Assembly: GCA_033032175.1 (NCBI GenBank) | Contig: CM065329.1 | Location: 12,344,985 to 12,408,984 of the forward strand | Length of the DNA stretch: 64,000 bases | Direction of reading: 5' to 3' | Origin: Saturnia japonica | Lineage: Eukaryota; Arthropoda; Insecta; Lepidoptera; Saturniidae | Part shown: positions 1-11,248 of the stretch, in pieces | How positions within the stretch are numbered: position 1 is the first letter of the stretch | How the letters are laid out: each line of letters begins with the position of its first letter | Notes under the pieces: generated by a model | The model's input: the letters and a program-made list of their open reading frames with translations, nothing else | What the model was told of the DNA's origin: nothing | Databases searched by the model: none | Position numbers and translations under genes: made by a program

Positions 1-83
1 TCATTTAACATTTGACATCGTTGTACTCAAAAAGAAAACTTGCAACAGTACCTAATGAGAACGTGTGGTGTCGTGTGATGCAG

Positions 84-1761
84 TACCGCGTCCTGCGAGT
101 TGCTGTGGAGCGTGCGTGTCTCTGAGCTGGTGGGCGGGTCCCCCTCCTCCGTGGTGGCACTGCGACACCTCTCGGCGCTGCATCGTCTCGCACTCGCGCT
201 CTCCTGCGGCAGGTACTGTACACACGCACACGTCGCGTATACTATGCTATACTGTTCTTTCTATAATGTAGTTGATATCGGTTTTCAGGTTGTTCTTGGT
301 GACGTCGAGCCGGCCCGAGGCGGAAGGCAGCTTCGTGCTGACGGAGCTGGGCGCCGCGCAAGATCTCGCCAGCCTCACCGCTGTGTGCACGCCCACCGGG
401 TCAGCTACTCGCTCTGTGCATCTTGCAATGCTTTTAACTTTGTGGAATTACACTGAATCGGTGTGCCTCTCGTTGGAGTTGTGTACCTGCTGTCAGATCC
501 TGATGTGTGCATCCGACCCTGGCACTCTCTTACTCAGTCGGAACTGGTGGAAGTAATAGATTCGGTTTGAGTTTAGAATCGCTACCACTGAATTTGATGT
601 TGGGAAAGGATGGGGGAGGGAGGAGAGGGTTCCCCTGTAAAGGAAACAAATAGTTAGATGAAAATATCTCACCCAAAACAAAAAAAACAGCACAAAGTGT
701 TAAAAAAGGGTGTATTTGACGTAAACAACACAATAATGAAAACTAACTGAACAATGAAGATCTTCAAATTTTTTTGTCCGTCTTTCAAAAGAGAACATTA
801 TGACATCTACTTATAGTTGAAATTTGAATAGTTAGATTTACAATAAGTTCGATTTTAGCTAACACTTGACGTTGGTGAAAAATTGTCTACATAGACAGAA
901 AGCCAAGATAAAAAAATTAAATTAAAAATCTCAAAAACTATTTGGGAGTCTCGACTACAAACACGTATAACACTGATGCTAAGCTTAAGGAAGGACGAGT
1001 TGTACTATTGCTCGGATCAAACGCAGAAACAATGTAATGCGATGCTGCAGGTACGAGGTGTGGGCGGGAGGAGATGGGCTCTACGCGTACAGCGTGCGCG
1101 CCGCCGGAGTCTGCGGGGCGGAGCGTCTCGACGCCGCCCCGCGCATAACCCTGCTCGCCGCCGGCGGGACGGAGCCCTACGTGTTCGCGTACATCGACCC
1201 AGGTGTATGCGTGTACCAGTACTCCGTGGTGAGCAAGCAGCCGGGCGCGAGGCTCGACTGCAGCAAGCTGGTGCCCTGCTCGGAGAGCCTGCAGTCTATC
1301 TCTATCGAGGAGCACCAGAGGCAGGGGCGGAGCCGCGTGACGGCGCTCTGTGCCGCCGCCGGCAAGGTGTTCGCGGGCACCGCCTGGGGCTGCCTCGTGG
1401 TCGCCGACGCGGCCTCGCTGCGTCCCCTCACCGTCTGCAGGCCCTACGAGCGTGACGTCAGTCTCACTCACATACACGCTTGCGCTCGACACAACCGGAC
1501 AGCCGCACTCCCTCTAATGAACGTGTGTGTCTGTGTGTGCAGGTGCAGGCAATAGTGTCGCTGTGTGGTGGGGGCGGGGGTGGGGGCGCGCGGGGCGAGG
1601 CGACGCCGCCGCTTGTGGTGACGTTCGGTGCGCAGTACCGGCCGCTGCACAGCCGTTACGCGCCGCATCAGACGCAGACGCAGTCGCTGAGCTCGGCCTG
1701 CAACAGCAACAGCGGGTACTACTGCCTGCTGTGGCGCGCACACCACTGGTTGCCGGACTAG
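84..1761 (+). CDS. 3' exons of a LRRK/ROCO-kinase-like host gene (C-terminal propeller)
   Basis: Seen: four exons join without breaking frame: 84-212, 289-399, 1051-1456 and 1543-1761 (TAG at 1759-1761). Each intron is GT-AG: the donor at 213 has its acceptor ending at 288, the donor at 400 its acceptor at 1050, and the donor at 1457 its acceptor at 1542. Codons split across junctions are completed exactly (AG|G, GG|G), giving 287 residues. The product has beta-propeller character: LLWSVRV, VWAGGDGLYAYSV, VFAGTAWGCLVV, RPLTVCRPYERDVQAIV, a 7-glycine run, and YYCLLWRAHHW at the C-terminus. From memory, the WGC-VV...RPLTV-RPYE pattern resembles the C-terminal WD40-like domain of insect LRRK (leucine-rich-repeat, ROC-COR, kinase) proteins, which act in cytoplasmic vesicle and cytoskeleton signalling. 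The kinase and ROC domains lie outside the window to the left. Exon structure is well supported; the family assignment is an inference. The start of the first exon (84) is the least certain boundary. Confidence 0.62.
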
Positions 1762-2190
1762 CGCCTCGCGTCTGCACTCGGCTGCCCTCGACTGCGGCGA
1801 GACAGCTCCGGTGTCTCTGTTATACATAATATATAATTGTTTGTGTTTGTTCAACATTTATACAGTTAACCATTGTATCATATAAATAGTCAGTGCTTTT
1901 CTTCTTTCTGTGTAAACGTAAAAATGAAAATGTCTTTAGTATTATAATGAATGAAATATTTGTAAACCAGTTGCACTTTAAATAATGTCAGTTTGTGCCG
2001 GTCTAGCCTCCCCCCTCCACTAACCCTCCCCCTGACACACTCCTCTACGGACAGACTACTTTCAATCTTTGTAAATATTTATTTTCTCTATCGGGATACA
2101 TTGAGTGTGTGTATGTGTGTGTATGTGTGTGCGTCGAGTCGCGTTCGCCAAACACATTATCATAATAAACTGTGCAATGCGATGATGTTG
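1762..2190 (+). promoter_or_regulatory. 3'UTR and poly(A) signal of the LRRK-like gene
   Basis: After the TAG the sequence becomes AT-rich with no open frame. A canonical AATAAA lies at 2164-2169 and is followed by a GT/T-rich stretch (GATGATGTTGTTTTATTA), the usual layout of a cleavage site around 2185. A (TG)-rich microsatellite sits at about 2103-2135. The 3'UTR would be about 420 nt long. Confidence 0.5.
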
Positions 2191-3282
2191 TTTTATTACC
2201 TCATGAAGAACTCTTAGCAAATGTACGGTGCTGCGGTACCCAGGTTACATTATAGTCCCGCAGACCCGCAGACCACTGTCGTGAAGAAGCTCTGCCCTTC
2301 TACACCGTTTCATCATAAAATGCACTAATCCGTGCCCCGTGCCCAGGGTTATCTTCAGGTAGTGACTGCCTTTTTTTAAAAACCAAAATGAATTAGAGTG
2401 AAATTTTATTGACCATATTCAATAGTGGTCCATAAAGACTTAAAAACTGAATATGTTCTAAATGTGCTGAGCTAGCGTCTGGAACTCTTCCCGTGGGAAC
2501 GATGCGACGGTGGATCAGCTGAATCGCGGGAGATATCACTTTGTTATACGTAGCGATATATCTTGTATTATGTCCTACATCAAGGGTTCAGGGATTTGCA
2601 TTTAAGCACCGTGGAAGACTTCTCATCTGAATCCTCGATGGCGGGTGTAGTATGTGACACAACAATGGCCTGTGATTTGCAGGGCTGATAATTTACTATA
2701 ATAAACATAAACTCGCCACTGACGGCGCCTACGCTGACGGTAGAAGCTCTACAATTCATCGGTATCAGTCAAGGGAAGGTGGAAATGGGTCAAAGGTCAT
2801 GTCCACAGGCTTCTCATACCAATTCGTCTTGTGGCGAGATTACAAGTTTACACAATATAACAACATAAGAAACGACCGCAATAGAGAGAACAAATCCATG
2901 GGCAAAACACAGTTCACATAAACAATTACAAGGGGCTTTCTTAAAGTTATCAAACGGAAGTACGAGTAACTTAAACCGGCGCATTGACTTTCGAGACGAT
3001 CACGATTGCCCGTAATATAAAGGAGGATATATCTCGTCCCATACAGAGAGCCCAACAAACCCGTATTCAATCAACTCACAAGGCAATGTGCAATTTATAT
3101 CGCGATCCGATCAAAAAACATAACTATTCAAAGCAAATAGGCGGCGCAGGCGCACGCGCACACGTCTCGTAAATCAAGTACGGAGAAGTGACTGTCTGTT
3201 ACAGCAGATCGCACGGAAGCGTGAAGTTATGTAGATAGAGAATACTAAAGACAATTTGTGTTGCCATTCGTTGTTGTGGTTC
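2191..3282. other. Intergenic, no gene seen
   Basis: I find no coding exon or recognisable transposon ORF. The composition is moderately AT-rich. Open frames here are under 80 codons and lack family motifs. This is the spacer between the host gene and the transposon cluster. Confidence 0.5.
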
Positions 3283-3395
3283 CGAACACCCACAATAAGC
3301 ATGCAACCGGGAGTAGGGGTAGAACGATTCGTGTGTGTAACCGATCGACGGCATACTGTAGTGCACGCGAGCGAAGCCGTGAGCACAGCTAGTCT
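3283..3395 (+). repeat. Dispersed repeat tail (ends GCACAGCTAGT)
   Basis: This matches two other places in the window: 27148-27260 on the same strand and 27560-27670 on the other strand. All share CACCCACAATAAGCAT, a ccggga/g stretch, GCGAAGCC and a final aCAG(C/G)TAGT. Such tails are very common in lepidopteran genomes as the end of a short dispersed element. The class (SINE, RTE-type LINE end or Helitron) cannot be fixed by eye. Confidence 0.5.
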
Positions 3396-3756
3396 TCAAA
3401 ATAAATCTTTCAATTCTTCAATAGTTAGACCACTCCCTATATGTATTTGACACTAGCTGTACCGGCGATTTTACTCGCATATAACTTAGAAAAAATCACT
3501 GATTGATGATTTATAATGTATACTTCAGTTTCTATATAATTAATAAAATTGAAGTGTCTGTTTGTAATGTCATAATAACAGTTATTTACTAAATGCATAT
3601 GAAAGTATATACGATACCTGTTGGGGACAGAACTGTTATTTTCGTGTCTTGTGTTAGGTTATTACGTTATATTATTGTGTTTATGTGCTATGTACTATGT
3701 GTCATGATAGAATAGATCAATATAGATAAAATTATAGAGAAATGTTAGCGACTACG

Positions 3757-4192
3757 TGTTGGATTAAAAAGATCTTTTATTGAGTAAATTATCAGGCTTT
3801 TATATTGTGGAAAAAACATTTGACAAATTATATTTATTCTTATTTTTCTATTTCAAATGTGACAACCGAACATGTTGCGATAGACAAACAATAGAAAACA
3901 GGAACGTAAGATAATACTTGTTCGGTCTGATGTAACCGAACATCGGGTTCGAGTAAACTCGCAACAAACTCACGATCAGTCGCACTTCAACAAGCGCCTC
4001 AAACGAGCGCATCGGTCGGCACCAGGTTGCCACAACCAAACAATTAACATTAAACTATAACAAAACATTTAATATAAAACCAACTTTGTAATAAATTATA
4101 ATAAAACATTGAACATAAAAGTGTGCCTCAATGAAAACACTGCAGTCCTAACCCCCACAATACTCTTTAGAAGTTTCGTGTACTTTCCAACA
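3757..4192 (-). mobile_element. Nested 436-bp solo LTR with 5-bp TSD CTACG
   Basis: This second LTR-like block sits inside the family A LTR. It begins TGTTGGATT and ends TTTCCAACA, with CTACG duplicated at 3752-3756 and 4193-4197. In the other family A copy (21673-22565) the sequence reads straight through GCGACTACGCTACATT, so the insertion is absent there, which proves the block is a later insertion. Read on the minus strand it has an AATAAA poly(A) signal close to its end (plus 3776-3781), as an LTR R region would, so minus is the likely orientation. The parent element is not identified. Confidence 0.72.
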
Positions 4193-4856
4193 CTACGCTA
4201 CATTATAAGTTGCTTGTTATGTATTAAGTTGTATATAAATGCTTATGTATTGTGTGTTACAAATATGGAAATAGAACTATTATAGAATAGGTAAATGCAT
4301 AGAATAAGTCAATAGAGTAAGAATATTCAATGTTATAGGAACTTTATGAACGGAAAGCGGTGATGCCGCCGGTAAATTGCATTGTTTTTGCTTATGTACG
4401 GAGTATGTAATTAATGTATATAATATCTGAATGCTTAATGGATAGGTAATACGACAAGGAATATTTTGATATATAACATGTATACACAAGATATATAATG
4501 AAAGAAATATAGAGCGATTAACAGGGCAACCAAAGTAAAAACTAAAATTAAAATACGAATTTAAGCGAGGCTCTCCTTACGGTCACTCTCCGAACTACTT
4601 AAGCTCGAAGAGGCGCCGTATGGGGCACGGCGCAATTCAACGAGTACAAGTTACTACAAGAAGAAAGCTTTGGTCGTCCTGCGAACAATATTGAAGAATA
4701 CGACTTTCATTGAAGACCCGGCACCTCAAGCGGTCGTGCATTATTGCACCCCCCGGACCCCCTCACTACTAACATCGCGTCCCACTGGCATACGTACGAC
4801 GTCTACGAGACGGGCATCCGCCGCAACAAAACGCCCGTCCAACCCGGTAAGCGTCA

Positions 4857-4877
4857 CCCCCCCCCCCCCCCCCCCCC
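4857..4877. repeat. C21 homopolymer inside LTR family A
   Basis: An uninterrupted run of 21 C lies inside the LTR. The inverse copy has 24 G at the equivalent position (21709-21732), so the tract is a feature of the family, not a one-off slippage. Confidence 0.9.
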
Positions 4878-4979
4878 ATCACGCAGAGGGGAAGTGACGC
4901 GTACCCAACAATACCTATAACAAAAAGCTCATTTTTTAAATATTTATCTGTCTGTCTGTTTGTTCCGGGTAATCTCGTA

Positions 4980-6060
4980 CGATTCCCTCGTACTCTGTAT
5001 ATAACCGACGGCGGATAACACGCTACGGTAACCAGCTGTCTGGAAACCAGTGCGTGCGAGCCCCTCTCACTACGTGCGACCAACCCTGTTCACACCCGAA
5101 ACTACTAGGCGTGAAGAGGGCGAAACATCAAGGTACACACACGCAGTGAGGTGCCTGCTGGTAGGCGCGGCGATGACGTAGCACGGAGCGGAATGGACTG
5201 GGTCGCTGGCGGGTTGAACTTAGTGAAGATGCGAAGAAATGACACACAGGCACCACAATAAAATTTGCTGTATTCTTCAAGACAATACACTTTGTTAATA
5301 CTATATCTTCTGGGTACGGTTTCTTCCAGTTTCTTGAGTCTTGAGTCTTGAGTCTTGAGTCTTGAGCTTGTGGTACCCGTGTGCGCTCGTTTGCCCCGGT
5401 AGAACGCCTTTTATATGGTTTGCCGGAGAGCGAGACGGACGATGGCGTCTCTATCCGTACTGCTCATTACCAAACTTGGGTGTGGTCCGTTAACCGCGGT
5501 AATGCGCAGTGGTTGCAATATTGCTGTCTCTGTCTATTATTATTATTACTTGTATACAGAATACAATAAATTGTTAATATCTCTAATTACAGTTATTCAA
5601 TTAATAAACTATTTCACATCAATGTAGACACAAATACCTATTCAAAAACACTAACTTTAACATTATAGGTTAATAAACACGGGAGATATAAAGCATTAAA
5701 CATTGCAACCTTAAAACGTCTTGTGACTCGTTATATACGCACTATTTGAGCTTACAAACATTATAAAACACATACAGAAGGCTATTTTACTTATATAACA
5801 CAAAACATTACGTATAACTTTTACAAAATATGAATTATTGACAATATATGATTTTAGTACTTTAAGTGATTATTTTTATTAGATTACACACATTTTCATG
5901 ACTTATATACTGTTCTTACATACCTACACGCTATAGTAACATATTCAAAACATTAGAAACATTTAATTATTGATCGTTCGTGCAAATTATTCATCCTTAC
6001 AACTTATATTTACAATCGTTATTATCGTATCATTACGCTTAGGCCTATGCGTCGCTAACA
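4980..6060 (-). repeat. 3' LTR of BEL/Pao copy 1 (outer end truncated)
   Basis: This is colinear with 10185-11248 and with the solo LTR 36890-37958. It contains an expanded 7-bp repeat (TTGAGTC) at about 5334-5366 with some five units, where the 5' LTR has one or two and the solo LTR three. In the LTR's own orientation it starts TGTTAGCGACGC at 6060. The left edge falls at 4980, inside what should still be LTR. Confidence 0.8.
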
Positions 6061-6071
6061 GTCTCCCCCCC
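6061..6071 (-). promoter_or_regulatory. Polypurine tract of BEL/Pao copy 1
   Basis: The minus strand reads seven G then AGAC immediately before the LTR start TGTTAG, the usual plus-strand primer position. Copy 2 has the same tract, with one more G, at its LTR edge (15327-15339). Confidence 0.6.
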
Positions 6072-9000
6072 AGTGTATGCTCCGTCGTGCACTCCAAATT
6101 GATGTCGCGACGTTGCAGGCACGATGACGATGAGTCTCGACGTGGGACGCCTCAGCACACCTCCTCTCGAGGTCCGGACGTCCGCCACACGTGTTCTGCC
6201 ATCTGGGCCGGGGTAGCTGGCGACGACTTCGCCTCGCGGCTAGGTGTTGCGTGGTAGGGAAGCATCGGCGATGATGACTATATCGCCTCGTTGCGGTTGT
6301 GGAGCCTCTCTCCCGCTGATCTTCCGTGGCATGAGCGTTGGTAGATACTCACGCAGCCACCTCCTCCAGAAGTGGTCCGCCAGACGTTGCGATGTTTTCC
6401 AATCGGCCCGGCCGATGAGTGTGTGCTCGTCGAAGCTTCCGACGACCGATGAACCGCAGGAACGACCTATAAGGAAGTGGTTAGGGGTTAAAGCTTCCTC
6501 ATCTTCCGGGCTAGCGCTCAGGTGAGTGAGCGGGCGTGAATTGACGGTGTGCTCCACTTCCGTGAGCAGGGTGTGCAGCACTTCTTCTGGCGGGCTTCTC
6601 TCGTTCAGGATCGCGGAGAGGGCCGTTTTGACGGTTCGCACCATTCGTTCCCAGGCGCCTCCCATGTGTGGCGCGCCGGGTGGTATGAACTTCCAGGTGA
6701 TGCCTTCGTGACTTGCCGCTTCAGCCAGCTCGGATCTCTTCAATCTCGATCGTTTCCTTTTTATTAGTGTAGGCGCGACTAGTCCTAGCGGGTCGAATGT
6801 GGACATCACCGCGCTAGTGACTTCGCGTTTTGTCGGCGCTCTCTGGTTTTGTATGACGTCACTCGGTGTGTTTCGGAGGTTACTATTGAACGCTAAACAA
6901 TCTTCTCCGACTAGCCAGCGTAGTCCGAGCGTTTTCTCCTCGTTGTCGCCTTTGTGAATTTCTTGTGGGGATATTTCATTTTCTGCCAGGTTGTTCAGTA
7001 TTTGCGCGTCGTTGCTCGCCCATTGCCGCAGTTCGAATCCCGCCTTCCTATGGATCGCCTGGACCGCCTTCGCGGTTTCTATAGCTTGCGTGCTTGATGT
7101 GAAGCTCTGCAGGTAGTCATCCATGTAGTGGGTTCGGACGATTGCTTGGGCCGCTTCCGGGTGTGTTGCTTTGAAACTTCTGCATTCCGGTTTTTAACGT
7201 AGATGGCGGTAGCTGGTGATGACGCGGTACCGAAGATTACCGACGCCATTCGGTATTCGGTCGGCCTCGACGACCGGTCATCTCCTCGCCACAGGAATCG
7301 CAGGCTGTCGCGATCCTCTTCGCGCACGCGGATCTGCAGAAACATTTCTCTGATGTCGGCGACCACTGCGATCGGCCCCTGCCGGAATCGCAACAGGACT
7401 CCGAACAGCGACTGCAGTAGGTCGGGTCTCGGGAGCAGCGCGTCGTTTAAGCACTTGCCGTCGTATTTAGCTGCGGCGTCAAATACGAGGCGTGTTTTTC
7501 TCTTCTGCGGGTGCACCACGGCAAAGTGCGGCAAATAGAATGTCCTACTCGGTGTGGCTGCAGTCGGTGCCTTCTCGGCATATCCACTGTCGAGTAGGTT
7601 CTGAATTTGTTTTGTATATTCCCCCTTCAGTGCGGCATCTTTTTCGAGCTTCTTTTCTATGCCGTTCAGACGATGACGAGCCATTGCGTAATTGTTCGGC
7701 AAGGTTTCTTCGTCGCTCTTCCACAAGAGACCTGACTCGAACCTTCCGTCGGGTCGTCTCTTGGTGGTGTTGTGGAGGATTTCAAGGGCTCTCCCATCGG
7801 CATCGTTGGTGGGGCGGCGCTGCTGCACTCCGATGGACTCTAGCTCGAAGTGGCTCTTGATTAATTTTTCTATGTCGGCCTCTTCACTCACGTTGTTTAC
7901 GTGGTTGACGAATTTCACCGGCGTAGAGTCACTCGTAGCGCAGCAACCGTGTAGCACCCATCCCAGACTGGTGAGAGAAGCAACTGGTTGGTTCGGCTTC
8001 CCTTTGATGATTTTTCTTGACACAATCATCTCCCAGTTGTCTTGCCCGATGAGTAGAGCCGGCCTCTCTTTGCTGTAGACGAGCTCGCTTCGGTTTTTCA
8101 GATGCGCACATTTGTTTATGGTTTCTATACTCACATGTTGCGTCGACAACTTCAGGTTGGTTACGGTCCGGACTCCTTTCAATAGGCGCTTGTCCCGCCG
8201 GTGAGCTCCTTTAATTTTGATGTCGATTATTTGAGAGTCCTTCCTCTCAACGAGCTTTCCCCCGACGGTCTCGAGGATGAGCAGGTCTTCCTTGCCCGAG
8301 GCTCCGATCTCTTGAGCCACGGCGTTGTCCAGCAGTGACACGGTTGACCCCTCATCAAGTAGCGCGAGCACACGAGCGGAGCCGGCCGGTCCGAACACAT
8401 CCACCGGAATCATTTTGAGGTAAACCTCTTTCCTGTCCGCGGCGGCGTACACAGTTTTGATAGTGGCCTCTTCATTATCGCCCTGTGTTTGTGTTTGTGG
8501 TTGTGGTTGCGGTCGCGGCGCGGGCTTCTCCGGCGGCGCTTGTGCCGCTTGACGAATTGCGTGTAACATTATGTGGTGTTGCCGTCCACACTTACGGCAA
8601 GACGGCCCTTTGCAACTGTTCTTCGAATGTTTCTGACGCAAACACATAAAACACAATTTTTTATTTTTCACAATTACCCACCTGTCTTCGGTTGTCGATT
8701 CCCGAAACTGTTTGCATTCAGTTATCCAGTGCTCGCGACTTTCACAATTTGCATAATATTTCTTGCCACTGGATATTGTTTGTTGGCCTCTGTTCTCTTC
8801 GGTTCGCGCGGTGTGCACACGCCTGTTGAATCGCTTTGCAGGTGCTTCCACTGGCGCGAACGTTGCCCACAAGTCCGCTTCGTTTTCAAGGAATTTTCTC
8901 AAGTTCACTAGCACTGGATCTTCTGTGTGTGTCTTGACATAATCGAACCACCTGATCCGCAATGATGGTGATAATTTCTGAACAATGTCACGACTTACCT

Positions 9001-10041
9001 GCGTTGAGCAGAGGTACTCCGGTTTCCGTAGAGCGCTTATTGTGGCGACGGCGTTGCTAACTCGACTGGCGAACGCGCATATCTTGTCACAAGATTCCCC
9101 TATGTGAGGTAATTTCTCTATGGCGGCTAATTCGGCCAGGACGAGACGTTCCGGATTCCCGTACCTCCTCTCCAACGTTGCGATGACTTCTTCAGGATCA
9201 TGAGCTGTGAATAACATTTGTCGCACACTCTCTTTCGCAGTGCCGTGTATGGAGTGCCTCAGACGAGCCATATTCTGTGTGTCGCTAAATTGTGCGACAG
9301 AATCCCGATATGTTCTCAGGAACGGTAACCAGTCTTCCGATGCTCCATTGAAGCTAGGCAGATCGGCATACTTCGACGGTGCGGGTGGTACGACGGCTCG
9401 TGTTGAGGCTTGCACGGCGGTGACCATTTTATCGGCAATTTTCTCAATGTCACTTACCTTGACATAGGCCTCCTGTGTTTTTTCGCAGTCCTGTTTCTCC
9501 ATGATGGTTGCACTTTGGTTTATCCACTGCTCGATGTGTGTGGATTGCACTTCGCGTTCGATGTCTTCGTCATCGATCTCCTCTTCAGATTGACACTGGA
9601 CCATTTCCAGTTCAATCTCGGCCAGCGCGGCAGCTGACTTGGCTATTTCCAATTTTTTCCTCGCCTCTAGTTCTGCCATACGGGATTTTGACGATCTCAC
9701 TGACCTTGTCTTTGTCGATCTGGCGCGCTGTGCCGCAGGACCACACGGTGGGGCTGTTTTCCCTCCAATGTCCCTGGACGCCTTTGCTGCGGGCACTGTA
9801 GGAACGCACGGTGGGGCCTCCTCGCTCCCTCCAATGTTCCTGGGTGTTGGTGTTCTTGTGTCTTGCGATGCGGCGGCGGCGGTCGCAGCGCGATCAACGA
9901 AGTCGAAGGTACTGTTTTCCTGGTGGTGGCGGACGTGGCGGTAGCCGAACTTGTTTCTGTCGGCGTGTTCAACGACCAATCTGTGGTCGTGGTTTCACTG
10001 TCGTCCTTGCGACTCGACGTAGGCGACCGTACTGTAGGCAT
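6061..10041 (-). pseudogene. Broken BEL/Pao gag-pol, copy 1
   Basis: Role when intact: gag, aspartic protease, RT-RNase H and integrase in one polyprotein. Reading from ATG 10041 (MPTVRSPTS): an N-terminal region; a 7-nt deletion near 9894 relative to copy 2 that shifts frame; then one long frame (to 7079) with a coiled acidic region (AELEARKKLEIAKSAAALAE), the Pao-type gag domain (PSFNGASEDWLPFLRTYRD), zinc knuckles (CFMCLRQKHSKNSC, CRKCGRQHH), the protease signature LLDEGSTVSLLD and RT blocks (HFAVVHPQKRKTRLVFDAA, VADIREMFLQIRV). After a frameshift near 7190, YMDDYLQSF (the RT catalytic YXDD) opens the next frame. At about 6745 RT joins directly to the end of integrase (GAPHMGGAWERMVRTVK), so RNase H and the N-terminal half of integrase are missing. 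A stop (TGG to TAG) follows LPRNT. It cannot be autonomous. Confidence 0.85.
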
Positions 10042-10063
10042 TTTCACTGTTCACTGGACCCAA

Positions 10064-10080
10064 TCCGGCTCGAAGGACCA
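10064..10080 (-). promoter_or_regulatory. Primer-binding site complementary to tRNA-Tyr
   Basis: On the plus strand this reads TCCGGCTCGAAGGACCA, identical to the 3' end of eukaryotic tRNA-Tyr (acceptor strand plus CCA; the tRNA begins CCTTCGA). On the element's strand it is therefore a 17-nt primer-binding site, four bases inside the 5' LTR. The tRNA identity comes from recalled tRNA-Tyr sequence. Confidence 0.75.
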
Positions 10081-10084
10081 AAAC

Positions 10085-11248
10085 TAAAATTAGCGCGTGC
10101 GTGCGCCTACTATACAATGTGCTACGTCAATCTATACAGAGCGGGACCGCGCACCGAGGGCGCGAACGCGACGAAAACGATTCCCTCGTACTCTGTATAT
10201 AACCGACGGCAGATAACACGCTACGGTAACCAGCTGTCTGGAAACCAGTGCGTGCGAGCCCCTCTCACTACGTGCGACCAACCCTGTTCACACCCGAAAC
10301 TACTAGGCGTGAAGAGGGCGAAACATCAAGGTACACACACGCAGTGAGGTGCCTGCTGGTAGGCGCGGCGATGACGTAGCACGGAGCGGAATGGACTGGG
10401 TCGCTGGCGGGTTGAACTTAGTGAAGATGCGAAGAAATGACACACAGGCACCACAATAAAATTTGCTGTATTCTTCAAGACAATACACTTTGTTAATACT
10501 ATATCTTCTGGGTACGGTTTCTTCCAGTTTCTTGAGTCTTGATTCTTCAGCTTGTGGTACCCGTGTGCGCTCGTTGGCCCCGGTAGAACGCCTTTTATAT
10601 GGTTTTCCGGAGAGCGAGACGGACGATGGCGTCTCTATCCGTACTGCTCATTACCAAACTTGGGTGTGGTCCGTTAACCGCGGTAATGCGCAGTGGTTGC
10701 AATATTGCTGTCTCTGTCTATTATTATTAGTACTTGTAAACAGAATACAATAAATTGTTAATATCTCTAATTACAGCTATTCAATTACAATAAAAACTAT
10801 TTCACATCAATGTAGACACAAATACCTATTCAAAAACACTAACTTTAACATTATAGGTTAATAAATACGGGAGATATAAAGCATTAAACATTGCAACCTT
10901 AAAACGTCTTGTGACTCGTTATATACGCACTATTTGAGCTTACAAACATTATAAAACACATACAGAAGGCTATTTTACTTATATAACACAAAACATTACG
11001 TATAACTTTTACAAAATATGAATTATTGACAATATATGATTTTAGTACTTTAAGTGATTATTTTTATTAGATTACACACATTTTCATGACTTATATACTG
11101 TTCTTACATACCTACACGCTATAGTAACATATTCAAAACATTAGAAACATTTAATTATTGATCGTTCGTGCAAATTATTCATCCTTACAACTTATATTTA
11201 CAATCGTTATTATCGTATCATTACGCTTAGGCCTATGCGTCGCTAACA
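10085..11248 (-). repeat. 5' LTR of BEL/Pao copy 1
   Basis: The LTR is 1,164 bp. The inner edge is set by the primer-binding site and by alignment with the solo LTR 36805-37958, whose edges are defined by a target duplication (TAAAATTAGCGCG here, TAAAAAGGGCGCG there). The outer edge is TGTTAGCG at 11248. Just beyond lies J sequence corresponding to about 31950 of the full copy. Confidence 0.8.

Larger units (their letters stand above)
3619..4910. mobile_element. Solo LTR, family A (TGTTGG...CCCAACA), 5-bp TSD ATACC
   Basis: The block begins TGTTGGGG and ends CCCAACA. It is flanked by a perfect 5-bp duplication ATACC (3614-3618 and 4911-4915) and interrupts dispersed repeat D, whose uninterrupted copy near 28015 shows the empty site. 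These are the marks of a solo LTR left by recombination between the two LTRs of an LTR retrotransposon. Without the nested insertion its length is about 850 bp. A second copy in inverse orientation lies at 21673-22565. Both contain a long C/G homopolymer (here 4857-4877). No internal coding region of this family is in the window, so its superfamily is unknown; 5-bp duplications fit BEL/Pao or Gypsy. Confidence 0.75.
3452..4985 (+). repeat. Dispersed repeat D, copy 1, interrupted by a solo LTR
   Basis: The flanks 3545-3618 and 4911-4979 are continuous in another copy of the same repeat at about 27900-28080 on the opposite strand: GTCTGTTTGTAATGTCA, then AAATGCATATG, TATATACGATACC, TATAACAAAAA, and CTGTCTGTCTG. 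In this copy the continuity is broken at ATACC by the LTR described next. The right end (at TTCCGGGTAATCTC) runs into the left LTR of BEL/Pao copy 1. A third copy at 36755-38030 is likewise split by an LTR. Confidence 0.55.
4980..11248 (-). mobile_element. BEL/Pao LTR retrotransposon, copy 1 (defective, both LTRs present)
   Basis: Minus-strand order: 5' LTR 11248-10085, tRNA-Tyr primer-binding site 10080-10064, gag-pol from ATG 10041, polypurine tract 6071-6061, 3' LTR 6060-4980. The LTRs start TGTTAGCGACGC and are closely similar to each other. The 3' LTR lacks about 100 bp at its outer end compared with the 5' LTR, so it is truncated where it meets repeat D and no target duplication can be read. 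Gag-pol has a 7-nt deletion near the gag start, a frameshift near 7190, and a large deletion from RT into integrase near 6745. The 5' LTR abuts a J element interrupted in its ORF1, so this copy, or an ancestor, inserted into J. Confidence 0.85.

Noticed and set aside
938..1492. 184-codon minus-strand frame over the LRRK-like exon
   Set aside because: The plus-strand exons join in phase across three introns and end in a proper stop; the minus frame crosses intron and has no recognisable content.
10064..10080. tRNA-Tyr-like sequence as a tRNA gene
   Set aside because: Only the 3' terminal 17 bases with CCA are present, next to an LTR, so it is a primer-binding site and not a gene.
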